Source: Streptomyces sp. 549
GTDB taxonomy: Bacteria; Actinomycetota; Actinomycetes; Streptomycetales; Streptomycetaceae
Assembly (NCBI RefSeq): GCF_030124175.1
Contig: NZ_JASKMT010000010.1
Coordinates: 62,001 to 126,000 of the forward strand
Direction: 5' to 3'
DNA: 64,000 bases
Shown here one piece after another: positions 23,434 through 32,617 of the stretch. The position numbers and the translations under genes are program-made. The notes under the pieces are model-generated. The model saw only the letters and a program-made list of their open reading frames with translations. It was not told the origin of the DNA and searched no databases. The stretch's first letter is position 1, and each line of letters begins with the position of its first letter.

Positions 23434-24597
23434 ATGCGCCTCCTGCACACCTCGGACTGGCACCTGGGCCGGAGCTTCCACCGCGTCGGCCTGCTCGACG
23501 CCCAGCGGGACTTCCTCGACCACCTCGTGGCCACCGTCCGCGAGCACCGCGTCGACGCGGTGCTCGTCGCGGGAGACGTGCACGACCGGGCCGTGCCGCC
23601 ACTGGCCGCGGTCGAACTCTTCGACGACGTGCTGCACCGGCTGGCCGGGCTCGGCGTCCCCACGGTGATGATCTCCGGCAACCACGACTCGGCCCGCCGG
23701 CTGGGCGTGGGCGCCGGACTCCTGGACCGGGCGGGCGTGCACCTGCGCACCGACCCGGCCGGCTGCGACCGGCCCGTGGTACTCACCGACGAGCACGGCG
23801 ACGTCGCCCTCTACGGCCTGCCCTATCTCGAACCGGCCCTGGTGCGGGACGAGTTCGGTGCCGCCCGCGCCGACCATGCGGCGGTGCTGGGCGCCGCCAT
23901 GGCGCGGGTGCGGGCCGACCTCGCGGCCCGCCCCGAGGGCACCCGCAGCGTGGTGCTCGCGCACGCCTTCGTCACCGGCGGGGAGGTCTCCGACAGCGAA
24001 CGCGACATCACCGCGGGCGGCGTCGCCTCCGTCCCGCTGTCGGTCTTCGACGGCCCGGACTACGTGGCGCTCGGCCACCTGCACGGCTGCCAGACCCTCA
24101 GCCCCCGGGTGCGCTACTCCGGCTCGCCGCTCGCCTACTCCTTCTCCGAGGCGTCGCACCGCAAGTCGATGTGGCTCGTCGACCTCGGCCCCGAAGGCGC
24201 CCTGCAGACCGAACGCCTCGACTGCCCGGTGCCCCGCCCGCTCGCCCGCATCAGGGGCCCGCTGGAGGACCTCCTCGCCGACCCCCGGCTGGAGCGCCAC
24301 TCCGGCGCCTGGGTCGAGGCCACCCTCACCGACGCCACCCGCCCCGCCGACCCCCTCACCCGGCTCACCGCCCGCTTCCCGCACCTGCTGCACCTCGTCT
24401 TCGACCCCGAACGCGACCCCGAGCAGGAGCGGGGCTCCTACGCACACCGGGTCCGGGGCCGCGACGACACCCAGATCGCCCGGGACTTCGTCACCCACGT
24501 CAGGGCCGGGCGCGGCCCCGACGCGGGCGAAACCGACCTGCTGCGCAGCGCCTTCGAGGCGGCCCGGGTCAACGAGGCCGCGAGGGCCGACAGGTGA
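23434..24597 (+). CDS. sbcD: Nuclease SbcCD subunit D
   Basis: This 387-residue Mre11-type nuclease starts MRLLHTSDWHLGRSFHRVGL with the first metal motif D-W-H. VLVAGDVHDR, MISGNHDS, VLAHAF and ALGHLHG supply the other phosphoesterase ligands. The C-terminal capping region follows. With SbcC it forms an ATP-dependent double-strand exonuclease and hairpin endonuclease that processes palindromes and blocked ends. ATG 23434 matches the family start; GTG 23428 would add two residues. Its stop overlaps the sbcC start by four bases (GTGA). Confidence 0.96.
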   Translation: MRLLHTSDWHLGRSFHRVGLLDAQRDFLDHLVATVREHRVDAVLVAGDVHDRAVPPLAAVELFDDVLHRLAGLGVPTVMISGNHDSARRLGVGAGLLDRAGVHLRTDPAGCDRPVVLTDEHGDVALYGLPYLEPALVRDEFGAARADHAAVLGAAMARVRADLAARPEGTRSVVLAHAFVTGGEVSDSERDITAGGVASVPLSVFDGPDYVALGHLHGCQTLSPRVRYSGSPLAYSFSEASHRKSMWLVDLGPEGALQTERLDCPVPRPLARIRGPLEDLLADPRLERHSGAWVEATLTDATRPADPLTRLTARFPHLLHLVFDPERDPEQERGSYAHRVRGRDDTQIARDFVTHVRAGRGPDAGETDLLRSAFEAARVNEAARADR

Positions 24598-27500
24598 GGC
24601 TGCACCGGCTGACCGTCAGCGCCTTCGGCCCGTTCGGCGCCACCGAGCACATCGACTTCGACACGCTCTCCGCCGCCGGCCTGTTCCTGCTCCACGGCGC
24701 GACCGGCGCCGGCAAGACCTCGGTGCTCGACGCCGTCTGCTTCGCCCTCTACGGGGCGGTGCCCGGCGCCCGGCAGAGCCAGGGCGCGGGCCGCCTGCGC
24801 AGCGACCACGCCGACCCCGGCACCGCGACCGAGGTGGTGCTGGACGTCACCGTCGGCGGCCGGCGGCTGGAGGTCACGCGGCGCCCCGAACAGCCCCGGC
24901 GCAAGCGCAGCGGTGACGGCTGGACCACCGACAAGGCCCAGTCCCTGCTGCGGGCCTACGACCCCGAGGCCGGCGAGTGGCGGGGGCTCAGTCGCTCCCA
25001 CCGGGAGATCGGGCAGGAGATCACAGAGCTGCTCGGCATGAGCCGGGAGCAGTTCTGCCAGGTGGTGCTGCTCCCGCAGGGCGACTTCGCCCGCTTCCTG
25101 CGGGCCGGCGCCGAGGAACGGGCGCAGCTGCTGGGCCGGCTGTTCGACACCGGCCGTTTCGCCGCCGTCGAACGGCACCTCGCGGAGCTGCGGGCGCAGT
25201 CGCAGCAACGCCTGCGGGCCGCGGACGAGCACCTGCTCGCACTCGCCCACCGCATGCATCAGGCCGCCGGCGACATCGCCGCCGAGCACCCGCTGCCGCC
25301 GCTGTCCGCAGGCGAGCCCGATCTCACCGGCACCGTGCTCGGCTGGGCCGCCGTGGCCCGCGGCACCGCGTACGAGCGCGGCGAGATCACCGCCTCCGCA
25401 GCCGCAGAGGCCGAACGTGCCCACCGCGGCGCCGAGCGCCGGCTCGCCGAGGCGCGGGAGTTGGCGCGCCTGCAGCAGCGTGGGGCGGACGCCGCCCGGC
25501 GGGCCGCGCAACTCGCCGAAGCGGCCCCCGAGCGCGCACAGGTCCGGGCCCACCTGGACCGCGCCAGGGCCGCCGACACCGTGCAGCCCGCCCTCGACCT
25601 GCGCGAGCAGGCGGCAGCCGCCCACCGCCGGGCGGCCCGCGTCGAGGAGGAGCTGCGCGCCCGCCTGCCCACCGCGCTCGCCACCGCCACAGCTGAGGAA
25701 CTCGCGCACCAGGAAGCGCAGCTGCGCGAACGCCTGGGCGCACTGGACGCCGCGCGCCGTGCCGAGCAGCGCAGCGCCGAGCTGGCCGCGCAACTCGCCG
25801 CCCTGGAGGCGGAGGCGGGCGCCGACGAGGAGACCCTGCGCGAGGCCGAGCAATGGCTCGCCGACTGGCCCGCACGGCGCGACGCGCACCAGGCCCGCGT
25901 GGACGCCGCCGCCGACGCGGCCACCCGCGCCGAACAGCTCACCGCCCGCCTCGACCCGGCGTCGCGCCGACTGGAGGCCGCCCGGCGCAGGGACGACCTG
26001 GCAGCCCGCACCGAAACGGTCGAGCACGCCCACCTCACCGCCCGGGAACGCGCCACCGCCGCCCACGAGGAGTGGCTCGACCTGCGGGAACGCCGCCTCC
26101 AGGGCATGGCCGCCGAACTGGCGGCGGCACTGCGCACCGGCGAGCCGTGCGCTGTGTGCGGGTCGCGTGAGCACCCCGGCCCGGCCCGGCGCGGCACCCA
26201 CCACGTCGACCGGCAGGCCGAGGAGCGGGCCCTCGCCGCCCACCGCGAGGCAGAGGACGGCCGGGAGGCCGCGCGCCGCACCCTGGCCCGGCACGAGGAG
26301 GCGCTTACCGCCGCCACCACCGACGCCGACGGCGGCGAGACCTGTGTGCTCGACGCCGAGGTGCGTGCCCTGACCGCGGAACGCGACGAGGCGCGCACCT
26401 CGGCCGGAGACGCGCACGCCGCCAGGGAGGCGATGGAGCAGGCCCTGCGCGAGCAGGCCGGCCGACTCGCCGCCCGCGACGAGGCCGGCCGCCGTGCCGC
26501 CGCCCGGGCCGCCGGCCGGGAGGCGCTGCTCACCGAACGGGCTGCGCTGCACGCGGAGGTCGAACGGGCCCGGGGCACGGCGGCCAGCGTCAGCGAACAG
26601 GCGTCCCGTCTCCAGCGGTTCGCTGAACTTGCCGCCCGGGCGTCCGCCGCGGCCCAGCAGGCGCAGGACTCGGCGGACCGGCTCAAGCAGGCCGACGCGC
26701 AACTGGCCGACGCCGCCTACCGGGCACGGTTCTCCACCCCGCAGCAGGCTGCCGGGGCGGTGCTTCCGCCGGCCCGGCAGCGTGCCCTGCAGGAGCGGCT
26801 GGACGACTGGCAGGCCCAGGAGGGCGCGGCGGCCGCCGAACTCGCCGATCCGCAGGTGCAGGCCGCCACCGAGCTTCCGCCGGCCGCACCGGAGACGGCG
26901 GAACGCCACCTGGCGCTGTGCGCGGCCCGGTGGCGGGCGGCCGACGCGGCCCACGCCGCAGCCCGCAGTCGCCGCGAGGAACTGGTACGCCTCTCCACCC
27001 AGGCCGCGGCGGACGCGCGCCGGCACGCCCCGCTGCGGGCCGAGGCCGACCGCGCCGCGGCGCTCGCCACGCTGACCGCGGGCACCTCGGCGGAGAACGA
27101 ACGCCGCATGCGGCTGGAGTCGTACGTGCTGGCCGCCCGGCTGGAACAGGTCGCCGCCGCGGCCGGCGCCCGTCTCGCGCAGATGTCCGGCGGCCGCTAC
27201 ACGCTGCTGCACTCCGACGAACGGGCCGGGCGCGGCGCCCGCTCGGGCCTCGGCCTGCACGTCGTCGACGCATGGACCGGCCAGGCCCGGGACACCGCCA
27301 GCCTCTCCGGTGGCGAGACCTTCACCGCCTCCCTGGCCCTGGCACTGGGCCTGGCGGACACCGTCAGCGACGAGGCCGGCGGCACCCGGCTCGACACGCT
27401 GTTCATCGACGAGGGCTTCGGCAGCCTCGACGAGCAGACCCTCGACGAGGTGATGGACGTACTGGACTCCCTGCGCGAGCGCGACCGCAGCGTGGGCATC

Positions 27501-27602
27501 GTCAGCCACGTCGCGGAGCTGCGCAGGCGCGTCCCCGCCCAGCTGCACGTGGTCAGGCAGCGCACCGGCTCCACGGTCCGCCTCACCGGCCAGGACGCCT
27601 GA
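24594..27602 (+). CDS. sbcC: Nuclease SbcCD subunit C (SMC-like ATPase)
   Basis: This 1002-residue Rad50-type ATPase has Walker A GATGAGKTS at residues 35-43 and a Q-loop-like VVLLPQGDFARFL near 155-170. Two long Ala/Arg/Glu-rich coiled coils are interrupted by the zinc-hook CAVCG near residue 518 (CxxC). The signature motif LSGGETF lies near 904 and Walker B LDTLFIDEGFGSLD near 933. It drives ATP-dependent DNA end processing with SbcD. GTG 24594 overlaps the sbcD stop, giving tight stoichiometric coupling. A long perfect hairpin follows the gene. Confidence 0.96.
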   Translation: MRLHRLTVSAFGPFGATEHIDFDTLSAAGLFLLHGATGAGKTSVLDAVCFALYGAVPGARQSQGAGRLRSDHADPGTATEVVLDVTVGGRRLEVTRRPEQPRRKRSGDGWTTDKAQSLLRAYDPEAGEWRGLSRSHREIGQEITELLGMSREQFCQVVLLPQGDFARFLRAGAEERAQLLGRLFDTGRFAAVERHLAELRAQSQQRLRAADEHLLALAHRMHQAAGDIAAEHPLPPLSAGEPDLTGTVLGWAAVARGTAYERGEITASAAAEAERAHRGAERRLAEARELARLQQRGADAARRAAQLAEAAPERAQVRAHLDRARAADTVQPALDLREQAAAAHRRAARVEEELRARLPTALATATAEELAHQEAQLRERLGALDAARRAEQRSAELAAQLAALEAEAGADEETLREAEQWLADWPARRDAHQARVDAAADAATRAEQLTARLDPASRRLEAARRRDDLAARTETVEHAHLTARERATAAHEEWLDLRERRLQGMAAELAAALRTGEPCAVCGSREHPGPARRGTHHVDRQAEERALAAHREAEDGREAARRTLARHEEALTAATTDADGGETCVLDAEVRALTAERDEARTSAGDAHAAREAMEQALREQAGRLAARDEAGRRAAARAAGREALLTERAALHAEVERARGTAASVSEQASRLQRFAELAARASAAAQQAQDSADRLKQADAQLADAAYRARFSTPQQAAGAVLPPARQRALQERLDDWQAQEGAAAAELADPQVQAATELPPAAPETAERHLALCAARWRAADAAHAAARSRREELVRLSTQAAADARRHAPLRAEADRAAALATLTAGTSAENERRMRLESYVLAARLEQVAAAAGARLAQMSGGRYTLLHSDERAGRGARSGLGLHVVDAWTGQARDTASLSGGETFTASLALALGLADTVSDEAGGTRLDTLFIDEGFGSLDEQTLDEVMDVLDSLRERDRSVGIVSHVAELRRRVPAQLHVVRQRTGSTVRLTGQDA

Positions 27603-27603
27603 C

Positions 27604-27658
27604 GGGCCGGGCCCGCCGGGCGGCTCCCCCTCGGGGGCTCGCCCGGCGGGCCCGGCCC
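27604..27658. terminator. Strong bidirectional terminator after sbcC
   Basis: GGGCCGGGCCCGCCGGGC (27604-27621) pairs perfectly over 18 bp with 27641-27658 around a loop that itself contains a small stem. It serves sbcC and the convergent DUF885 gene. Confidence 0.85.
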
Positions 27659-27675
27659 GGCTCAGCGGGCGCCGG

Positions 27676-29427
27676 TCACAGCGCTGACAGTTCCGCGGTG
27701 AGGTCGTCCAGACCCAGCGAGCCCTGCGAGAGGGCCGCCATGTGCCAGCGCCTGGCGTCGAAGCTGTCACCGTGCGCGCGGCGTGCCGCCTCCCGGCCCA
27801 GCAGCCAGGCGCGCTCGCCCAGCTTGTAGCCGATGGCCTGGCCGGGCATGCCCAGGTAGCGCACCAGCTCGCTCTCCACGAAGTCCGCCGGCCGGCCGCT
27901 GTGCATGCCGAAGAACTCCTGCGCGAGCGCGGGAGTCCACCGCTCACCCGGCCGGAACGGCGAGGAGTCCGGAATGGCGAGGCCCAGGTGCATGCCGATG
28001 TCGACGATGACGCGTGTCGAGCGCATCATCTGCGCGTCCAGGTAGCCCAGTCGGCGTTCCGGGTCCGACAAGAAGCCCAGCTCGTCCATCAGCCGTTCCG
28101 CGTACAGGGCCCAGCCCTCCGCGTTGGCGCTGACCATGCCCACGGTCGTCTGGTAGCGGGAGAGCCGGTCGGCGACGTGCGTCCACTGGGCCAACTGGAG
28201 GTGGTGGCCCGGCACCCCCTCGTGGTACCAGGTGGTGACGAGATCGTAGACGGGGAAGCGCGTCTCGCCCATCGTCGGCAGCCAGGTGCGCCCCGGACGG
28301 GAGAAGTCCAGCGACGGGCCGGTGTAGTAAGGAGCGGCGGCCCCGCCCGGCGGAGCGATCATCGACTCCACCCGCTTCACCCGGTCCGCCAGTTCGAAGT
28401 GCGTGCCGTCCAGCGCGTCGATCGCCTCGTCCATCAGCTTCTGCAGCCAGATCCTGACCTCCTCCACGCCCTCGATCGCCGCGCCGTGCGCGTCCAGGTG
28501 CCGCAACGCCTCCCAGGGCGTGGCCGCACCGGGCAGGATGCGTTCGGCCTCGGTGCGCATCTCCGCGATCAGCCGGTGGTACTCAGCCCAGCCGTAGGCG
28601 TAGGCCTCCTCCAGATCGAGGTCGGTGCCGTTCCAGTAGCGGGCCCAGAGCCGGTACCGGTCGCGCCCCACGGTCTCGGGGGCGCCCTCGATGCCGGGCG
28701 CGTACTTCTCCCGCAGCCAGTCCCGCAGGTCCGCCACGGCGGCTGTCGCCCGCGCGGCTGCCGAGTCCAGCTCGCCGCGGAGCGCGTGGGGGCCGCTCCG
28801 GACGAAGGCCGCGAACCACGGTGTGCCGCCGGCGGCGCCGCTCCACTGGGCCAACTGGCCGATGACGGTGCTCACCTGGCGCGGCCCGGCGGGAAGCCCA
28901 GCCTCCAGCCCGGCGGCGAGGGAGGCGCGGTAGCCGGCGAGCGCGTCCGGCACCGCCCGCAGCCGTGCGGCCACAGCCGCCCAGTCGTCCTCGGTCTCAG
29001 CGGGCATCACGGTGAACGCCATGCGCACGCTGTGCACGGGTGAGCTGAGATTGCTCACCCGGCGCAGGTCCTCCTGCGCGTCGTGCACCGCCAGCTTGGC
29101 GGTGAGGCGTTCCCGCAGCAGCCGCGCGCAGCGCCGCTCCGCGTCCGCGTCGACATCGGCCGCGGCACCGTCCTGCGGTATGTCACCGCCCGTGGTATCG
29201 GGGCCGCCCGCGCGGACTGCGGCCTCCGCGTCGTCGAGGCGGGCCAGCGTCGCCCGGTGCAGCGCGGCGACGGCCCCGTGGCCGTCGGGAGAGAAGTCGG
29301 GCAACCGGCGGGCGCTGCGGGCCAGACCGAGGTACGTGCCCTGGACGGGGTCGAGTTCGACGAGCGCGTCGACGTAGTCGTCTGCCACCCGGCGTGGCAG
29401 CGGTGAGGGGTTCTTGGTTGCGGACAT
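27676..29427 (-). CDS. DUF885 family protein, metallopeptidase-like
   Basis: This 583-residue protein has VTTWYHEGVPGHHLQLAQW at about residues 400-420. HEGVPGHH is the HExxxxHH-like zinc signature of DUF885, related to peptidase M32/thermolysin-like gluzincins, and NAEGWALYAERLMDELG supplies the downstream Glu. Streptomyces copies are cytoplasmic and of unproven peptidase activity. There is no signal peptide. ATG 29427 is preferred to ATG 29436/29442 because GAGGAT then sits at a usual distance. Confidence 0.85.
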   Translation of the reverse strand: MSATKNPSPLPRRVADDYVDALVELDPVQGTYLGLARSARRLPDFSPDGHGAVAALHRATLARLDDAEAAVRAGGPDTTGGDIPQDGAAADVDADAERRCARLLRERLTAKLAVHDAQEDLRRVSNLSSPVHSVRMAFTVMPAETEDDWAAVAARLRAVPDALAGYRASLAAGLEAGLPAGPRQVSTVIGQLAQWSGAAGGTPWFAAFVRSGPHALRGELDSAAARATAAVADLRDWLREKYAPGIEGAPETVGRDRYRLWARYWNGTDLDLEEAYAYGWAEYHRLIAEMRTEAERILPGAATPWEALRHLDAHGAAIEGVEEVRIWLQKLMDEAIDALDGTHFELADRVKRVESMIAPPGGAAAPYYTGPSLDFSRPGRTWLPTMGETRFPVYDLVTTWYHEGVPGHHLQLAQWTHVADRLSRYQTTVGMVSANAEGWALYAERLMDELGFLSDPERRLGYLDAQMMRSTRVIVDIGMHLGLAIPDSSPFRPGERWTPALAQEFFGMHSGRPADFVESELVRYLGMPGQAIGYKLGERAWLLGREAARRAHGDSFDARRWHMAALSQGSLGLDDLTAELSAL

Positions 29428-29487
29428 GCCGTCCATCCTCATACGGATGCTCTCGCCGCGTCACCCGTACCCGAAGGTCACGACAGG

Positions 29488-29973
29488 TCACGGCGACGAC
29501 GGGTCCGCAGGCATCAACGGCCCGCAGTCCCACTGCTGGAAGATCAGCCGGGTCTCCACCCGCGCCACCTCCCGGCGGGAGGTGAACTCGTCGAGCACCA
29601 GCCGCTGCAGGTCCGCCGTGCCCGTCACGGCGACGTGCACGAGGTAGTCGTCGGGGCCGGTCAGATGGAACAGCGCCCGCGACTCCGGCAGCCCCCTGAC
29701 CCGTTCGACGAACGGCCCGATCAGCTCACGTCGGTGCGGGCGCACCTGTACCAGCAGCAGCGCCTCCAGCGAGCGGCCCATCCGCGCCGGGTCCAGCCGC
29801 AGCTCGTGCCCGAGGATCACACCGCTGCGCCGCAGCCTGCCGACCCGGTCCAGGCAGGTGGACGGGGCGACGCCCACCGCTGCGGCCAGGTCGCGGTACG
29901 TGGTCCGGGCGTCGTTCTGAAGCAGCCGCAGAATCTCCAGATCGACCGGATCCAGACTGACGGAATCGGTCAT
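29488..29973 (-). CDS. Lrp/AsnC family transcriptional regulator
   Basis: This 161-residue regulator has an N-terminal winged HTH (SLDPVDLEILRLLQNDARTTYRDLAAAVGVAPSTCLDRVGRLRRSGVI) and a RAM/AsnC ligand domain (LEALLLVQVRPHRRELIGPF, ALFHLTGPDDYLVHVAVTGTADLQRLV). Lrp proteins sense amino acids as octamers. It is divergent from a methionine gamma-lyase/cystathionine lyase-like gene with only 59 bp between starts. That makes the PLP enzyme the probable target and a sulfur or branched amino acid the probable ligand. Confidence 0.93.
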   Translation of the reverse strand: MTDSVSLDPVDLEILRLLQNDARTTYRDLAAAVGVAPSTCLDRVGRLRRSGVILGHELRLDPARMGRSLEALLLVQVRPHRRELIGPFVERVRGLPESRALFHLTGPDDYLVHVAVTGTADLQRLVLDEFTSRREVARVETRLIFQQWDCGPLMPADPSSP

Positions 29974-30032
29974 CGGCCGAACGTAGCACGGGCTCCGAGG
30001 GATACTTCCCGGTAGCTGTTCAGCATGGCCTC

Positions 30033-31202
30033 ATGGAGACCACACCCCGTTCCCTGGCCACCGAGGCAGTGCACGCCGGCCGCGAGGACCTCGCCGGCCT
30101 CGGTCTGCACGCCGCACCCCTGGACCTCTCCACCACCTACCCCTCGGCGGACAGCCGTGCCGAGGCGGCCCGGATCGACGAGTTCGCCGCGACCGGCGCT
30201 CGGCTCACCGGCCCTCCGGTGTACGCCCGGCTGGACAACCCGACGGTGGCCCGCTTCGAGCAGGCGCTCGCCCGCCTGGAGGGCGCCGAGTCAGCGGTCG
30301 CCTTCGCCAGCGGCATGGCGGCGCTGAGCGCGGTACTGCTCGCCCGGTCGGCGGCCGGCCTGCGGCACGTCGTCGCCGTCCGCCCGCTCTACGGATGCAG
30401 CGACCACCTGCTCGACAGCGGCCTGCTGGGCACCGAGGTGACCTGGACCGACCCGGCCGGGGTGGCCGACGCGATCCGCCCGGACACCGGGCTCGTCGTG
30501 GTGGAGACGCCGGCCAACCCCACCCTTGCCGAGATCGACCTGCGGGCCGTCGCGCACTCCTGCGGGACCGTGCCGCTGCTCGCCGACAACACCTTCGCCA
30601 CGCCGGTGCTGCAGCGCCCGCTGGAGCAGGGCGCGCGCCTGGTCATGCACAGTGCGACGAAGTACCTGGGCGGGCACGGCGACGTGATGGGCGGCGTCGT
30701 CGCCTGCGACGAGGACCTCGCCCGGCAGCTGCGCAAGATCCGGTTCGCCACCGGGGGAGTGCTGCACCCGCTGGCCGGCTACCTCCTGCTGCGGGGCCTG
30801 GCGACGCTGCCGGTGCGGGTCCGCGCCCAGTCGGTGACGGCCGCGGAACTCGCCGCCCGCCTTGCCCGCGACCCGCGGGTCGGCCGGGTCCACTACCCGC
30901 GGATCGGCGGCGCGATGGTCGCCTTCGAGGTCCGCGACGACCCGCACGCGGTGATCTCCGGGGTCCGGCTGATCACTCCTGCGGTCAGTCTCGGCAGCGT
31001 CGACACCCTCATCCAGCACCCGGGGTCCATCAGCCACCGCATCGTGGCCGAGGACGACCGCCGGGGCGCGGGCATCAGCGAGAAGCTGCTGCGCATGTCG
31101 GTGGGGCTGGAGGACGTCGAGGACCTGTGGCAGGACCTCGACACCGCCCTCAGCGCCCGTCAGCCGGCGTCCGCACCGCAGCGGGCGTCAGCCGGGCACT
31201 GA
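30033..31202 (+). CDS. PLP-dependent trans-sulfuration family enzyme (gamma-lyase type)
   Basis: This 389-residue fold-type I enzyme has STTYPSAD, GPPVYARLDNPTVARFEQALARLEGAESAVAFASGMAA, VVETPANPTLAEIDL, LADNTFATPVLQ and the PLP Schiff-base HSATKYLGGH (Lys near 210). The family cleaves or forms C-S bonds (cystathionine gamma-lyase, methionine gamma-lyase). Compared with textbook members, the segment between RVHYP and GGAMVAFEV is about 15 residues shorter. Close Streptomyces relatives, as I recall them, share this. It is probably controlled by the divergent Lrp gene. Confidence 0.88.
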   Translation: METTPRSLATEAVHAGREDLAGLGLHAAPLDLSTTYPSADSRAEAARIDEFAATGARLTGPPVYARLDNPTVARFEQALARLEGAESAVAFASGMAALSAVLLARSAAGLRHVVAVRPLYGCSDHLLDSGLLGTEVTWTDPAGVADAIRPDTGLVVVETPANPTLAEIDLRAVAHSCGTVPLLADNTFATPVLQRPLEQGARLVMHSATKYLGGHGDVMGGVVACDEDLARQLRKIRFATGGVLHPLAGYLLLRGLATLPVRVRAQSVTAAELAARLARDPRVGRVHYPRIGGAMVAFEVRDDPHAVISGVRLITPAVSLGSVDTLIQHPGSISHRIVAEDDRRGAGISEKLLRMSVGLEDVEDLWQDLDTALSARQPASAPQRASAGH

Positions 31203-32532
31203 TCACCAGCGTGCCCTCCTCGACCTGGTAGTCCAGCGGCAGCCCCAGCCCCCGCATGGCCGCGACCATGCCGGTGTTGGACGCCTGCGTCACGGCGTAG
31301 ACGCTGCCGCAACGGGACTCCTCAGCCATCGCCACCAGGCGGCGCAGCAGTTCGGAGCCGATGCCGCGGCGCTGCCACTCGTCCTCGACGAGCAGCGCCA
31401 CCTCCGTCTCGTCGCCGTCCCACAGCAGGTGCCCGAGGGCGACCAGCCGGCCGGACGCCGTCTCCACCGCGAGCGTTCGGCCGTAGCGCGGCGACAGCAG
31501 ATGGCCCAGGTAGCGGTCCGCGTCGTGCACGGGTCCGTGGTAGCGCAGCGACAGGGTCCGCGCCGAGCAGCGGTCGTGCATCGCGCGGGCGGCGGTGACG
31601 TCGCCGGTGTGCGCGCGGCGCACGCTGACCGTGCCGTCCGCCGCGAGCGGAAGCTCGTCCCGCTGCCGGGGGACCCGCTGGCCCAGCCGGGCGTCCAGCT
31701 CCACCAGGGCGCGGGCCCGCGCGAACTCGGTCGGGGTGAACGGCAGATGAGGACGCTCGATGACGATGAGGCCACCGGTCGGGTCGGGCAGCCGCAGCAC
31801 CGTCTCCGCCATCTCGCCCTCGGGCGGCACCCGGCGGTCGGTGGTCGCGCTGCCGGTGGGGGACCGGTCGGGCAGTGAGCGGATGGTGCACCTGCCGAGC
31901 AGTTCCCGCAGCGCCAGGGGGAGTTCGGCGCTGTCCAGAGCGGTTCGGGTGGCGATGCCCAGGACGCGGGTCGGGGCGTCCACCAGGTCGTGGGCGTCGG
32001 CCCGCTCCAGCCAGGTGCCGCTGCCGCCGCCGTCGCGCACCACGGCGGTCAGCGCCGCCGGGTCGAGTTCCTGCGGGGCGCGGAGCAGGAACTCGTCGAC
32101 GGTGGCACTGCCGAGGGGGTGGGTCTGCAGCGTGAGGATGTCCACCGACCGCCCCGCCAGCGCCGTGCACAGCGCGGCCAGCGCGCCCGGCCGGTCCCGC
32201 ACGGTGGTCCGCATCCGCCACAGCACGGTCGGCAGGTCCGCCCCGGCGCCGGCGCTGCCGGGCGGCGGGGCGGTGCCGGTATCGGTACCGTCCGGCGGCG
32301 GCGCGTGCGGGTGGCGCCGGGCCCACCAGGTGTGGAAGCCGGCGGTGGCGAGCAGTACGACGGCGGAGCAGACCAGCAGCACCGGCCCGTCGGGGGCGTT
32401 GACGACGGTCTTGGCGATGCTGTCGGCGACGGTGACGGCGGTGAACAGTGCGGCCAGCTCCACCAGGTCACGGCGCCAGTGGTGGCCCCGTCGGACGGCG
32501 TTGCGGGTCCTGCGCGCGGAGATGTCAGCCAT
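31150..32532 (-). CDS. GNAT acetyltransferase with N-terminal membrane segments and ACT domain
   Basis: This 460-residue multi-domain protein has two N-terminal hydrophobic helices (LAALFTAVTVADSIAKTVV; VLLVCSAVVLLATAGFHTWW). An ACT-like regulatory domain follows (RMRTTVRDRPGALAALCTALAGRSVDILTLQTHPLG). A C-terminal GNAT domain has ARAMHDRCSARTLSLRYHGP and the acetyl-CoA loop VEDEWQRRGIGSELLRRLVAMA. ACT-GNAT proteins can be protein-lysine acetylases switched by amino acids, and that is the inference here. ATG 32532 begins MADISARRTRNAV. The 3' end overlaps the PLP-enzyme gene by 53 bp. Confidence 0.82.
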   Translation of the reverse strand: MADISARRTRNAVRRGHHWRRDLVELAALFTAVTVADSIAKTVVNAPDGPVLLVCSAVVLLATAGFHTWWARRHPHAPPPDGTDTGTAPPPGSAGAGADLPTVLWRMRTTVRDRPGALAALCTALAGRSVDILTLQTHPLGSATVDEFLLRAPQELDPAALTAVVRDGGGSGTWLERADAHDLVDAPTRVLGIATRTALDSAELPLALRELLGRCTIRSLPDRSPTGSATTDRRVPPEGEMAETVLRLPDPTGGLIVIERPHLPFTPTEFARARALVELDARLGQRVPRQRDELPLAADGTVSVRRAHTGDVTAARAMHDRCSARTLSLRYHGPVHDADRYLGHLLSPRYGRTLAVETASGRLVALGHLLWDGDETEVALLVEDEWQRRGIGSELLRRLVAMAEESRCGSVYAVTQASNTGMVAAMRGLGLPLDYQVEEGTLVISARLTPAAVRTPADGR

Positions 32533-32617
32533 GCGCCCAGCCTCCTCCACCGGTGTTGCGTGATCACGAACGAACTGTGACTGATGGGTTAAGGGCAAAA
32601 CGGATTGATGGTGCTTT

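Noticed and set aside
24438..27947. An open frame of 1169 codons on the minus strand opposite sbcC
   Set aside because: It mirrors the third-position GC bias of sbcC, has no domain pattern, and covers a gene with intact Rad50 motifs. It is a high-GC antisense artefact.
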